Source: Bacilli bacterium (GTDB lineage: Bacteria > Bacillota_I > Bacilli_A > Haloplasmatales > Haloplasmataceae). Taken from it: 5,183 nucleotides of DNA. Made by a program: the position numbers and the translations under genes. A model generated the notes under the pieces. The model was not told the origin of the DNA. It ran no database searches and was given only the letters and a program-made list of their open reading frames with translations. Location: the NCBI GenBank assembly GCA_012513195.1, contig JAAZCR010000028.1:1-5183 (forward strand), written 5' to 3'. Shown piece after piece: positions 1-4,665 of this stretch (its first letter is position 1; every line of letters starts with the position of its first letter).

Positions 1-117
1 CGTTGGATCAACAAATACTTCATTTTCCTTATTTCTCACAATCCGGATTAATTCTTTTTTAGGGTAATTTTCATTAGTAACGACACATTTACGCATCGGT
101 ATTTTGCGTTGTTTCAT
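1..117 (-). CDS. rnpM: RNase P modulator RnpM (YlxR family), N-terminal part
   Basis: The first 39 residues of a YlxR-family protein are visible, from an ATG at 117 to the window edge; the rest lies outside. The translation starts MKQRKIPMRKC and continues with PKKELIRIVRN and VFVDPT, which is the conserved front of the family (R-K-x-P-x-R-x-C followed by K-x-E-L-I-R-I-V-R). A good SD (AGGGGTGAT at 122-130) lies four bases before the ATG. YlxR is a small basic RNA-binding protein, typically about 90 aa, described in B. subtilis as a modulator of RNase P. It is the third gene of the rimP-nusA-rnpM operon, starting 18 bases after the nusA stop codon. In related genomes a YlxQ/L7Ae-like gene and infB follow, but that cannot be checked here. 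Confidence 0.92.
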   Translation of the reverse strand, partial: MKQRKIPMRKCVVTNENYPKKELIRIVRNKENEVFVDPT

Positions 118-135
118 CTAAATCACCCCTATCAA

Positions 136-1197
136 CTAGTATTTAATGCCTAACTTTTGTGCATCCTTGACTGATTTTATGTCAATCTTCCAACCTGTTA
201 ATTGATGAGCTAACCGAGCATTTTGACCTTTAAGACCAATCGCTAAAGATAGTTGATCATCAGGTACGATAACTAGAGATTGTTTATTCTTTTCATCTAA
301 GATTTTAACCGCAACAACCCGAGCTGGTTGTAAGGCATTGGCGATTAACTCCTTAGGATCGCTACTCCATAGAGCTAAATCGATCTTTTCACCCTTTAAT
401 TCTTTAATAACTAAATTAATACGTGCTTGGTTGGGTCCGATACAAGCACCGATAGGATCAACGTTTTCATCATAACTCTTAACTAAAACCTTAGAGCGAT
501 CTCCTGGGTCTCGCGCAATCGCCTTAATTTCGATGATACCATCTTGGATTTCTGGCACAACATCTTCAAATAAACGTTTAACTAACAATGGCGTTGTGCG
601 TGATAAAAAGATGATTGGTCCTTTAGTAGTCTTTTCAATACGTGTCATAACTACCTTTATTCGACCATTAGGAATAAACTTATCTTGTGGTAACATTTCT
701 TTCTTTGGCAAAATGCCATCTGTACCAGTGAGTTGAAGATAAACATTTTTATCATCATGACGAGTCATTTCTAAAGTATACATGTCTTCAACATTGTCTT
801 TGTAGCGGTTATAAACAGCATCCCGTTCGGCTTCAATAACTGCTTGTAAAACCCGTTGTTTAGCAGCTTGTATAGCGATGCGACCAAAATTCTTTGGTGT
901 AACTTCGACATCAATCACATCGCCAAGTTTAGCACTTTTGCTGATTTTATGAGCATCTTCTACTGAGATTTCTGTCGTCAGATTATTTACTTCTTCAACA
1001 ACGGTTTTCTTAGCAAAAATACCGATTTTCGCTGTTTCTTCATCAATTTCTACTCTTACTTCACCGCTATCTTTGCCATAATTTTTCCGATAAGCAGAAA
1101 TAATACCTTGCTTAAACGCTTCTAGGACTACTTCCCGGGGCACACCTTTATCTTTTTCAATGATATTTAGTACTTCAAAAAACTTCTTGGCATTCAC
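136..1197 (-). CDS. nusA: Transcription termination/antitermination factor NusA (short Bacillota form)
   Basis: NusA binds RNA polymerase and nascent RNA, and it controls pausing, intrinsic termination and antitermination. From the GTG at 1197 the protein is 353 aa. It has an N-terminal polymerase-binding domain (about 1-122), a rather diverged S1 domain (about 130-200, ending in LSRT), KH1 (about 203-275, with DPGDRSK and DPIGACIGP) and KH2 (about 276-345, with VPDDQLSLAIGLKGQNARLA and TGWKIDIKS). The C-terminal acidic repeats of proteobacterial NusA are absent, as is usual in Bacillota. I chose GTG 1197 over the upstream in-frame TTG at 1212 because an AGGAGG SD (1204-1209) sits six bases before it and family members begin at this point. 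The SD begins on the last base of the rimP stop codon, implying tight translational coupling. Oddity: the KH1 GXXG loop reads GPNQ (residues 254-257), while the KH2 loop GLKG is intact. Confidence 0.96.
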   Translation of the reverse strand: MNAKKFFEVLNIIEKDKGVPREVVLEAFKQGIISAYRKNYGKDSGEVRVEIDEETAKIGIFAKKTVVEEVNNLTTEISVEDAHKISKSAKLGDVIDVEVTPKNFGRIAIQAAKQRVLQAVIEAERDAVYNRYKDNVEDMYTLEMTRHDDKNVYLQLTGTDGILPKKEMLPQDKFIPNGRIKVVMTRIEKTTKGPIIFLSRTTPLLVKRLFEDVVPEIQDGIIEIKAIARDPGDRSKVLVKSYDENVDPIGACIGPNQARINLVIKELKGEKIDLALWSSDPKELIANALQPARVVAVKILDEKNKQSLVIVPDDQLSLAIGLKGQNARLAHQLTGWKIDIKSVKDAQKLGIKY

Positions 1198-1203
1198 TTT
1201 ATC

Positions 1204-1209
1204 CCTCCT
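1204..1209 (-). promoter_or_regulatory. Shine-Dalgarno site that fixes the nusA start
   Basis: Reading the minus strand, AGGAGG is followed by six bases and then GTG at 1197. The longer open frame beginning with TTG at 1212 would place this SD inside the coding sequence and leave no SD of its own, so the shorter NusA is preferred. The first A of the SD is the last base of the rimP TGA stop. Confidence 0.85.
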
Positions 1210-1676
1210 CAAAACTTAATTGCTAAACGTATTTTCGCGATTTGGTCATAGTTTATGTTTATCGTTTTTGTCGCAGTTTTTTCACGATATTTGAGTGTCA
1301 AGATTTCACCATCAAATGCTACTAAATCACCTTCATACACACGACGATTATTGATGGGTTCTTTTAACTTAACATTTATATACTTATTAATGCTTCGATA
1401 AAGATCTTCTTTCGTCTTTAAAGGTCGTTCTGCCCCTGGTGAACAAATTTCAAGAATATATTCATCGGAGATGGGATCTTGTTCATCTAACGCATTACTA
1501 ATACGTTCACTTATTATCGCACAATCATCAATATCAACACCATTTTCACGATCGATTAAATATCTTAGAATTCGATTTTTTCCTTCTTTAACATACTCAA
1601 CATCGACTAATTCATATCCCATTTCTTCAATAATGGGCTTACCAATCGCTGTCACAACACTAATTAATTCTGACAA
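1209..1676 (-). CDS. rimP: Ribosome maturation factor RimP
   Basis: RimP is a cytoplasmic factor needed for maturation of the 30S ribosomal subunit. The 155-aa length is typical. The N-terminal domain (about 1-83) carries ELVDVEYVKEGKNRILRYLID, GVDIDDCAIIS, ALDEQDPI and the family signature ICSPGAERPLKT. The C-terminal SH3-like domain (about 86-152) contains VKLKEPINNRRVYEGDLV. The start is a TTG at 1676, supported by an SD (GAGGTG, 1684-1689) seven bases upstream and by alignment of the N-terminus with the family. It is the first gene of the rimP-nusA-rnpM operon. Its TGA stop (1209-1211) is directly fused to the nusA SD. A promoter and a hairpin-bearing leader precede it, so its expression is likely attenuated. 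In B. subtilis polC lies upstream of rimP; here an RNA methyltransferase gene does. Confidence 0.96.
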   Translation of the reverse strand: MSELISVVTAIGKPIIEEMGYELVDVEYVKEGKNRILRYLIDRENGVDIDDCAIISERISNALDEQDPISDEYILEICSPGAERPLKTKEDLYRSINKYINVKLKEPINNRRVYEGDLVAFDGEILTLKYREKTATKTININYDQIAKIRLAIKF

Positions 1677-1683
1677 ATTGTAA

Positions 1684-1689
1684 CACCTC
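1684..1689 (-). promoter_or_regulatory. Shine-Dalgarno site of rimP
   Basis: GAGGTG on the minus strand is seven bases before the TTG start at 1676. It overlaps a segment (1682-1687) that can pair with 1727-1732, directly outside the leader hairpin, so access to it could depend on the fold of the leader. Confidence 0.7.
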
Positions 1690-1700
1690 TTACTTTAATG

Positions 1701-1726
1701 ATAAAAGAGTGGGGGCTCCCACTCTT
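1701..1726 (-). terminator. Intrinsic terminator in the rimP leader, likely NusA-responsive attenuator
   Basis: On the minus strand a perfect 9-bp stem, AAGAGTGGG (1726-1718) with CCCACTCTT (1713-1705), closes a 4-base loop. The U-tract behind it is short and interrupted (two U after the stem, then AUCAUU). It lies between the rimP promoter and the rimP SD, with only 14 bases between hairpin and SD, so there is no room for another promoter after it. In B. subtilis the nusA operon is autoregulated by NusA-stimulated termination in its 5' UTR, and NusA-dependent terminators often have interrupted distal U-tracts. The same hairpin is also the first terminator met by transcripts of the upstream methyltransferase gene. 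Confidence 0.75.
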
Positions 1727-1751
1727 AGTGTTTGTTTTTACTACGTTATTA

Positions 1752-1780
1752 ATCTTACCATAAATAATAATTTTATTCAA
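1752..1780 (-). promoter_or_regulatory. Predicted sigma-A promoter of the rimP-nusA-rnpM operon
   Basis: On the minus strand, -35 TTGAAT (1775-1780) and -10 TAAGAT (1752-1757) are separated by exactly 17 bases, with a TGG extended -10 just before the -10 hexamer. The predicted transcript begins near 1745, giving a leader of about 69 bases that contains the hairpin at 1705-1726. Confidence 0.6.
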
Positions 1781-1791
1781 TATATATAACT

Positions 1792-2523
1792 TTATTTTCG
1801 AAAATTATACATGATAATTCCCGCAGCAACTGCTACATTCAAACTTTCAGCCTTACCACTCATCTCAATCAAGATATTACCATCAGTCATGTTTAGATAT
1901 TTAGGATTAACCCCTTTAGCCTCATTACCTAAGATAAAAGCCATTTGTGCTTCTTGTTTTATTGAGCTTAAGTTTTTGCCATTTAAACTTGTTCCAAATA
2001 CTTTAACACCTAAACTTTTAAGTTCATTAATGGCTTCATCGAGTGGTTTCCTTATTATGTTTACCCTAAATAGAGCTCCTTGAGTACTACGAACAACTTT
2101 AGGATTATAAACATCAACCGTTTCTGTATTTATAATGATGCCATCATAATTAAAGGCATCACATGTTCTAATGATCGTTCCCATATTACCAGGATCTTGA
2201 ATATTATCAATCAAAAGCAGTCTTTCGTATTTATTAAATTTGTCGGAATTAGGTTTACGACATAATCCTATTATTCCTTGTGGTGTTACAGTTTCACAGA
2301 TTTTTTCGATAACTTCCCGTGAAACATAGTGATGAGGATACTCTTCATAAGCATGATATTTTTTGTCGCTTATTAAGACCTCTACTAATAGATTTTCCCT
2401 AATCGCTTCCTGAACTAAGTGCTCACCTTCGACCACAAATAATCCTAGGGTATCTCGTTCTTTCTTCGACTGCATAAGTTTTACATATTTTTTTACCAAT
2501 TCATTTTTAACCGAAGTAATCAT
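1792..2523 (-). CDS. TrmH/SpoU-family RNA 2'-O-ribose methyltransferase (YsgA-like)
   Basis: This is a 243-aa SAM-dependent methyltransferase of the SPOUT class. It probably methylates a ribose 2'-OH in rRNA (or tRNA); the exact nucleotide cannot be read from sequence. The N-terminal substrate-binding domain shows FVVEGEHLVQEA (29-40). The knotted catalytic domain has all three family motifs: motif 1 NIQDPGNMGTIIRT (about 107-120, with its conserved Asn and Arg), motif 2 FILGNEAKGV (196-205) and motif 3 IEMSGKAESLNVAVAAGI (219-236). Size and layout resemble B. subtilis YsgA. I chose ATG 2523 over an in-frame GTG at 2532 because the GTG lies inside the SD (GGGTGAT, 2528-2534). It follows the acetyltransferase stop by five bases and shares its promoter. 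No hairpin lies between its stop and the rimP promoter. Confidence 0.93.
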   Translation of the reverse strand: MITSVKNELVKKYVKLMQSKKERDTLGLFVVEGEHLVQEAIRENLLVEVLISDKKYHAYEEYPHHYVSREVIEKICETVTPQGIIGLCRKPNSDKFNKYERLLLIDNIQDPGNMGTIIRTCDAFNYDGIIINTETVDVYNPKVVRSTQGALFRVNIIRKPLDEAINELKSLGVKVFGTSLNGKNLSSIKQEAQMAFILGNEAKGVNPKYLNMTDGNILIEMSGKAESLNVAVAAGIIMYNFRK

Positions 2524-2527
2524 TAAT

Positions 2528-2534
2528 ATCACCC
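2528..2534 (-). promoter_or_regulatory. Shine-Dalgarno site that fixes the methyltransferase start
   Basis: GGGTGAT on the minus strand ends four bases before ATG 2523. It overlaps the TGA stop of the upstream acetyltransferase gene (2529-2531), implying translational coupling. The alternative GTG at 2532 is part of this site and has no SD of its own. Confidence 0.7.
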
Positions 2535-2789
2535 ATAAATAAACTCAGGGTACCTCGTTTCTAATATCCGTTTGATTACCGGACAGATGGGTTTAATCTT
2601 TTTACCCTTACTTTTACTTAACTCTGTAAAATAACTTACTAACTCTAAAGCATAGCCTTTCCCACGTTCTTGTTCATCGACAAAGATGTAGTTACCGAGA
2701 AGTTTATCATCATGTTCATCATAAAGGATATATCCAATTTTCCTCCCATCAATAACTAAATTAATGTAATTATCCGTTACTTCAAACAT
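2529..2789 (-). CDS. Small GNAT-fold N-acetyltransferase (YjdJ-like, COG2388 type)
   Basis: This 86-aa protein matches the minimal single-domain GNAT family, in which a short beta-sheet core carries the acetyl-CoA loop. It has an opening hairpin (INLVIDGRKIGYILYD, 9-24), strand beta-4 (GNYIFVDE, 32-39), the R-G-K-G-Y-A pyrophosphate-binding loop (42-47) at the start of the helix, then KIKPICPVIKRIL and RYPEF. The latter two correspond to the conserved P-x-C-P and H-P-E-F/Y end of this subfamily. The substrate is unknown for most members. The ATG at 2789 is preceded by a purine-rich stretch (AAGGAAAGAG) that is a mediocre SD. It is the first gene of a two-gene unit with the methyltransferase, whose SD overlaps this gene's stop. 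Whether the two proteins act together is not shown by sequence. Confidence 0.8.
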   Translation of the reverse strand: MFEVTDNYINLVIDGRKIGYILYDEHDDKLLGNYIFVDEQERGKGYALELVSYFTELSKSKGKKIKPICPVIKRILETRYPEFIYG

Positions 2790-2821
2790 AATCCCACTCT
2801 TTCCTTATTATAGTTACTATA

Positions 2822-2850
2822 AGTATACCATAAGCATAGCATTTTAGAAA
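2822..2850 (-). promoter_or_regulatory. Predicted promoter of the acetyltransferase-methyltransferase unit
   Basis: On the minus strand the -10 is TATACT (2822-2827), preceded by TGG at 2828-2830 to form an extended -10. The -35 at a 17-base spacing is weak (TTTCTA, 2845-2850), which is common when the -10 is extended. Transcription would start near 2815, about 26 bases before the ATG. Confidence 0.6.
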
Positions 2851-2864
2851 ATGATTCGCAAAAG

Positions 2865-2897
2865 TGAAAAAACAAAAAGAGGAAGAATCCTCTTTTT
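2865..2897 (-). terminator. Intrinsic terminator of the 68-aa gene
   Basis: A 10-bp stem (2874-2883 with 2888-2897, core GAGGA/TCCTC) has a 4-base loop. On the minus strand it is followed by a long T-run (TTTTTGTTTTTTC). The TAA stop of the small gene (2896-2898) overlaps the 5' arm, so the terminator is fused to the end of the gene and separates it from the acetyltransferase unit. Confidence 0.88.
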
Positions 2898-3102
2898 ATA
2901 CATATTCATTAATAACGATTTCTTTCGGTAAACTTTGCGGTACAAAGACAACTTGAGCAGGTTTAATCAACTTAGCGATTAAGTCGGCAGTAATAATGAG
3001 ATCATATATATTGTGATTACTCGCAATTTCGATATCCACATCCTGATGATAGAGTTCCCATCGTTTTTTCTCATAATTGTAGATAATTCGTAATTTAATC
3101 AT
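2896..3102 (-). CDS. Uncharacterised 68-aa protein
   Basis: I do not recognise this protein. It starts MIKLRIIYNYEKKRWELY and ends VVFVPQSLPKEIVINEYV. The pattern suggests a beta-beta-alpha-beta-beta fold: two N-terminal strands around K-R-W-E-L-Y, a central helix near 32-47 (IYDLIITADLIAKLIK), then strands QVVFVP and EIVINEY. This is loosely reminiscent of small DUF2188-type proteins, but that is a weak structural guess. There is no signal peptide, membrane segment or cysteine. ATG 3102 was chosen over an in-frame ATG at 3126 because a near-perfect SD (AGAGGTGAT, 3106-3114) precedes it and the predicted transcription start (about 3120) lies downstream of 3126. With its own promoter and terminator it looks like a single-gene transcript, located just after the XRE/TPR regulator gene. 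Confidence 0.78.
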   Translation of the reverse strand: MIKLRIIYNYEKKRWELYHQDVDIEIASNHNIYDLIITADLIAKLIKPAQVVFVPQSLPKEIVINEYV

Positions 3103-3105
3103 CGA

Positions 3106-3114
3106 ATCACCTCT
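3106..3114 (-). promoter_or_regulatory. Strong Shine-Dalgarno site that fixes the 68-aa gene start
   Basis: AGAGGTGAT is complementary to the 3' end of 16S rRNA over nearly its whole length and ends three bases before ATG 3102. The longer frame from ATG 3126 would put this site inside the coding region. Confidence 0.8.
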
Positions 3115-3126
3115 TATAACTAGCAT

Positions 3127-3154
3127 ACTATATTTATCCCGCTAAAAATGTCAT
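3127..3154 (-). promoter_or_regulatory. Predicted sigma-A promoter of the 68-aa gene
   Basis: On the minus strand, -35 ATGACA (3149-3154, five of six consensus bases) and -10 TATAGT (3127-3132, five of six) are 16 bases apart. Transcription would begin near 3120, leaving a leader of about 18 bases that is mostly SD. The promoter lies between the regulator stop codon (3169) and the small gene. Confidence 0.65.
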
Positions 3155-3168
3155 TTTCTGGCTACAAG

Positions 3169-4470
3169 TCAAACTATATTAATATTCCTATCACGATTTA
3201 AATACTCCCAAGCCTTTTTATATTGTTCAAGACTTTCTTGATAATAACCATTATTTTCATAAATAGTCGCTAATTCTAGATAACTCTTAACAAGCATCTC
3301 TTGATTAAAACTATTTTGAAAGAAAGGAATAATGGTCGTATAATAAAACTTAATAATCTCATTGGTAGATTGGGGTTTATTAAAAGAATAATGATAATAT
3401 TTTAAATAGAAATCACGATAGGGATGTTGCCAATCTTTTTTCTTGATGTAATCATAATAATTACGAGCAGTTTCGTAGTCATTTAACTTAAGATATAAAT
3501 CAATTAGTTCTAGATGAATATTAAAATTAAAGCTATTATCTTCAAAAAGTTGCAAGGATAATTCTTTTAGTATTTTCTCTGATTGTTCATAATTATTTAG
3601 TCTTTTGTATGTTTGGGCTAGAAGTAGTTTAATGCGGTATTCTAACTCCTGAAGATTAGTACAATTACTTATCTGCAAACACTCATGAAATATACTTATC
3701 GAGCATTCGGGTAGAAATTTAGCTAAACCCTCGGCCATTAATGCACGGGTGCATACATAATAATATAAGTTGTGGTTGCGTTGATAAATCTCACTAGCTT
3801 TCCACGAATAAACAATACTTAAATGTAACTGATTAAGCCTACTTAACGCATAGGCATAACGATAAAATAAACTAGGTCGTTCAATTCGCATGTGGTTTTG
3901 TAAAGTTATGGCACATTTTAAATATTTACTAGCCATAATATAATCACGTTTGATAATGCAGTATAGTCCCAGATACTCCAAGAATAATAGTAGTTCTTCA
4001 TTTGTCATAAAATTCTGTTCAGCATAAAGGTACTTAAGTAATTTATCGATGTCGAATAATTCTTTATGGTACACTTTATAGATAAACTCATAGAGTTTTT
4101 TGTTTAAATTATCATTATTTAGAACTTCTCCAAAGACCTTTTCTATTTGCACCTGATTGCGAAATTCAAGAGCATCAAGAAACTGCTTGCTAATTTTATT
4201 ACTCTCATCATCATATTCATTTTTAAAACACTTCGGTACTGGTTTATTCAACTTTTTAAAGATTTTGTTAATGTAGGTCTCGGAAGGATTAACCTTGTTA
4301 TTTTCTATCCGACTATAGTAAGACACTGAACAAATCCCTTTACAAACCAACTCTTGCTTTAACCCCTGCTTAATCCGCTCTTTTTTTATGTATTCTCCTA
4401 TAAAATTAGCTTGATAATTTTTGTGGTTAATTCGATAGAACACAATTCGTTCCGATATACTGCTATTCAT
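3169..4470 (-). CDS. HTH-XRE / TPR transcriptional regulator, RRNPP (PlcR/Rgg-like) architecture
   Basis: This is a 433-aa predicted cytoplasmic DNA-binding regulator. Residues 24-77 form an XRE helix-turn-helix (IGEYIKKERIKQGLKQELV, then CSVSYYSRIENNKVNPSE), a pattern typical of PlcR-type regulators. The remainder is all-helical with TPR-like repeats, clearest at about 164-190, 283-310, 317-345 and 395-424 (G/N-x-Y-x-x-A/S and Y-x-x-A-x-x-Y patterns). In the RRNPP family the TPR part binds a short imported signalling peptide that alters DNA binding; I infer the same type of control but see no convincing peptide gene nearby. ATG 4470 has an SD (GGAGG, 4478-4482) seven bases upstream. The gene looks AT-richer than nusA (3541-3600 has only 15 G/C of 60). 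No clear terminator follows its TGA. A 17-bp inverted repeat upstream may be its operator. Confidence 0.85.
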   Translation of the reverse strand: MNSSISERIVFYRINHKNYQANFIGEYIKKERIKQGLKQELVCKGICSVSYYSRIENNKVNPSETYINKIFKKLNKPVPKCFKNEYDDESNKISKQFLDALEFRNQVQIEKVFGEVLNNDNLNKKLYEFIYKVYHKELFDIDKLLKYLYAEQNFMTNEELLLFLEYLGLYCIIKRDYIMASKYLKCAITLQNHMRIERPSLFYRYAYALSRLNQLHLSIVYSWKASEIYQRNHNLYYYVCTRALMAEGLAKFLPECSISIFHECLQISNCTNLQELEYRIKLLLAQTYKRLNNYEQSEKILKELSLQLFEDNSFNFNIHLELIDLYLKLNDYETARNYYDYIKKKDWQHPYRDFYLKYYHYSFNKPQSTNEIIKFYYTTIIPFFQNSFNQEMLVKSYLELATIYENNGYYQESLEQYKKAWEYLNRDRNINIV

Positions 4471-4577
4471 AATTCTCCCTCCATTTCCATTTTAACAAAA
4501 ACTGCAGTTCTTTCTTAATTATTCTTTTTTGCGCAAATTATCTATTTAAAGAAACCCATATTTCTAATAACCATATG

Positions 4578-4594
4578 ATGTATATAGTATACAT
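4578..4594. promoter_or_regulatory. Perfect 17-bp inverted repeat, candidate operator of the XRE/TPR regulator
   Basis: On the plus strand, ATGTATA-TAG-TATACAT has 7-bp perfect arms and a 3-base centre. On the minus strand it contains a TATACT hexamer (4586-4591) that could serve as a -10, and a CTGACA (4597-4602) lies just outside, but no well-spaced promoter pair can be assigned. XRE/PlcR-type regulators bind palindromes of similar size, so autoregulation is a reasonable inference. The site is 108 bases from the regulator ATG. Confidence 0.35.
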
Positions 4595-4612
4595 TTTGTC
4601 AGAAATCTGTAT

Positions 4613-4661
4613 AAAAAAATAGGCAAAAAGTCATTTTTGTAGATTTGACTTTTTGCCTATT
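4613..4661 (-). terminator. Strong intrinsic terminator after pheT
   Basis: A perfect 16-bp stem (4618-4633 with 4646-4661, core AGGCAAAAAGTCA) closes a 12-base loop. On the minus strand it is followed by a T-run (4613-4617, continuous with the stem end). It begins four bases after the pheT TAA and separates pheT from the regulator. Confidence 0.9.
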
Positions 4662-4665
4662 GTCT

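Noticed and set aside
1198..1212. Five extra N-terminal residues for NusA from a TTG at 1212
   Set aside because: The AGGAGG SD would lie inside the coding region, and GTG 1197 is correctly spaced and matches the family N-terminus.
533..2265. Several plus-strand open frames of 60-90 codons opposite nusA, rimP and the methyltransferase
   Set aside because: They are antisense to well-identified genes, lack SD sites and show no family resemblance.
3103..3126. Upstream ATG at 3126 for the 68-aa protein
   Set aside because: It precedes the predicted transcription start and has no SD, whereas the ATG at 3102 has an excellent one.
3130..3168. AAAATGACATTTTT after the regulator stop as a terminator
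   Set aside because: The arms are only A/T and the loop geometry is poor; the segment is better explained as the -35 region of the next gene.
4467..4490. Seven-codon upstream frame (MEMEGEL) whose stop overlaps the regulator ATG
   Set aside because: It contains the regulator's own SD and has none upstream, so it is most likely incidental.
4500..4509. Perfect 10-bp palindrome AACTGCAGTT near the regulator start
   Set aside because: Ten-base palindromes of this kind are expected by chance at appreciable frequency, and nothing else ties it to a promoter.
4489..4517. TAAAAT at 4489-4494 as the -10 of the regulator promoter
   Set aside because: The base composition upstream gives no acceptable -35 (TAAGAA), and transcription would start at the SD itself.
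4538..4594. 18-codon minus-strand reading frame encoding a hydrophobic peptide beginning MYTIYIIWLLEIW upstream of the regulator, considered as a pheromone precursor
   Set aside because: It has no SD, lacks the basic N-terminus of exported pheromones, and overlaps the inverted repeat; short hydrophobic frames are common in AT-rich DNA.
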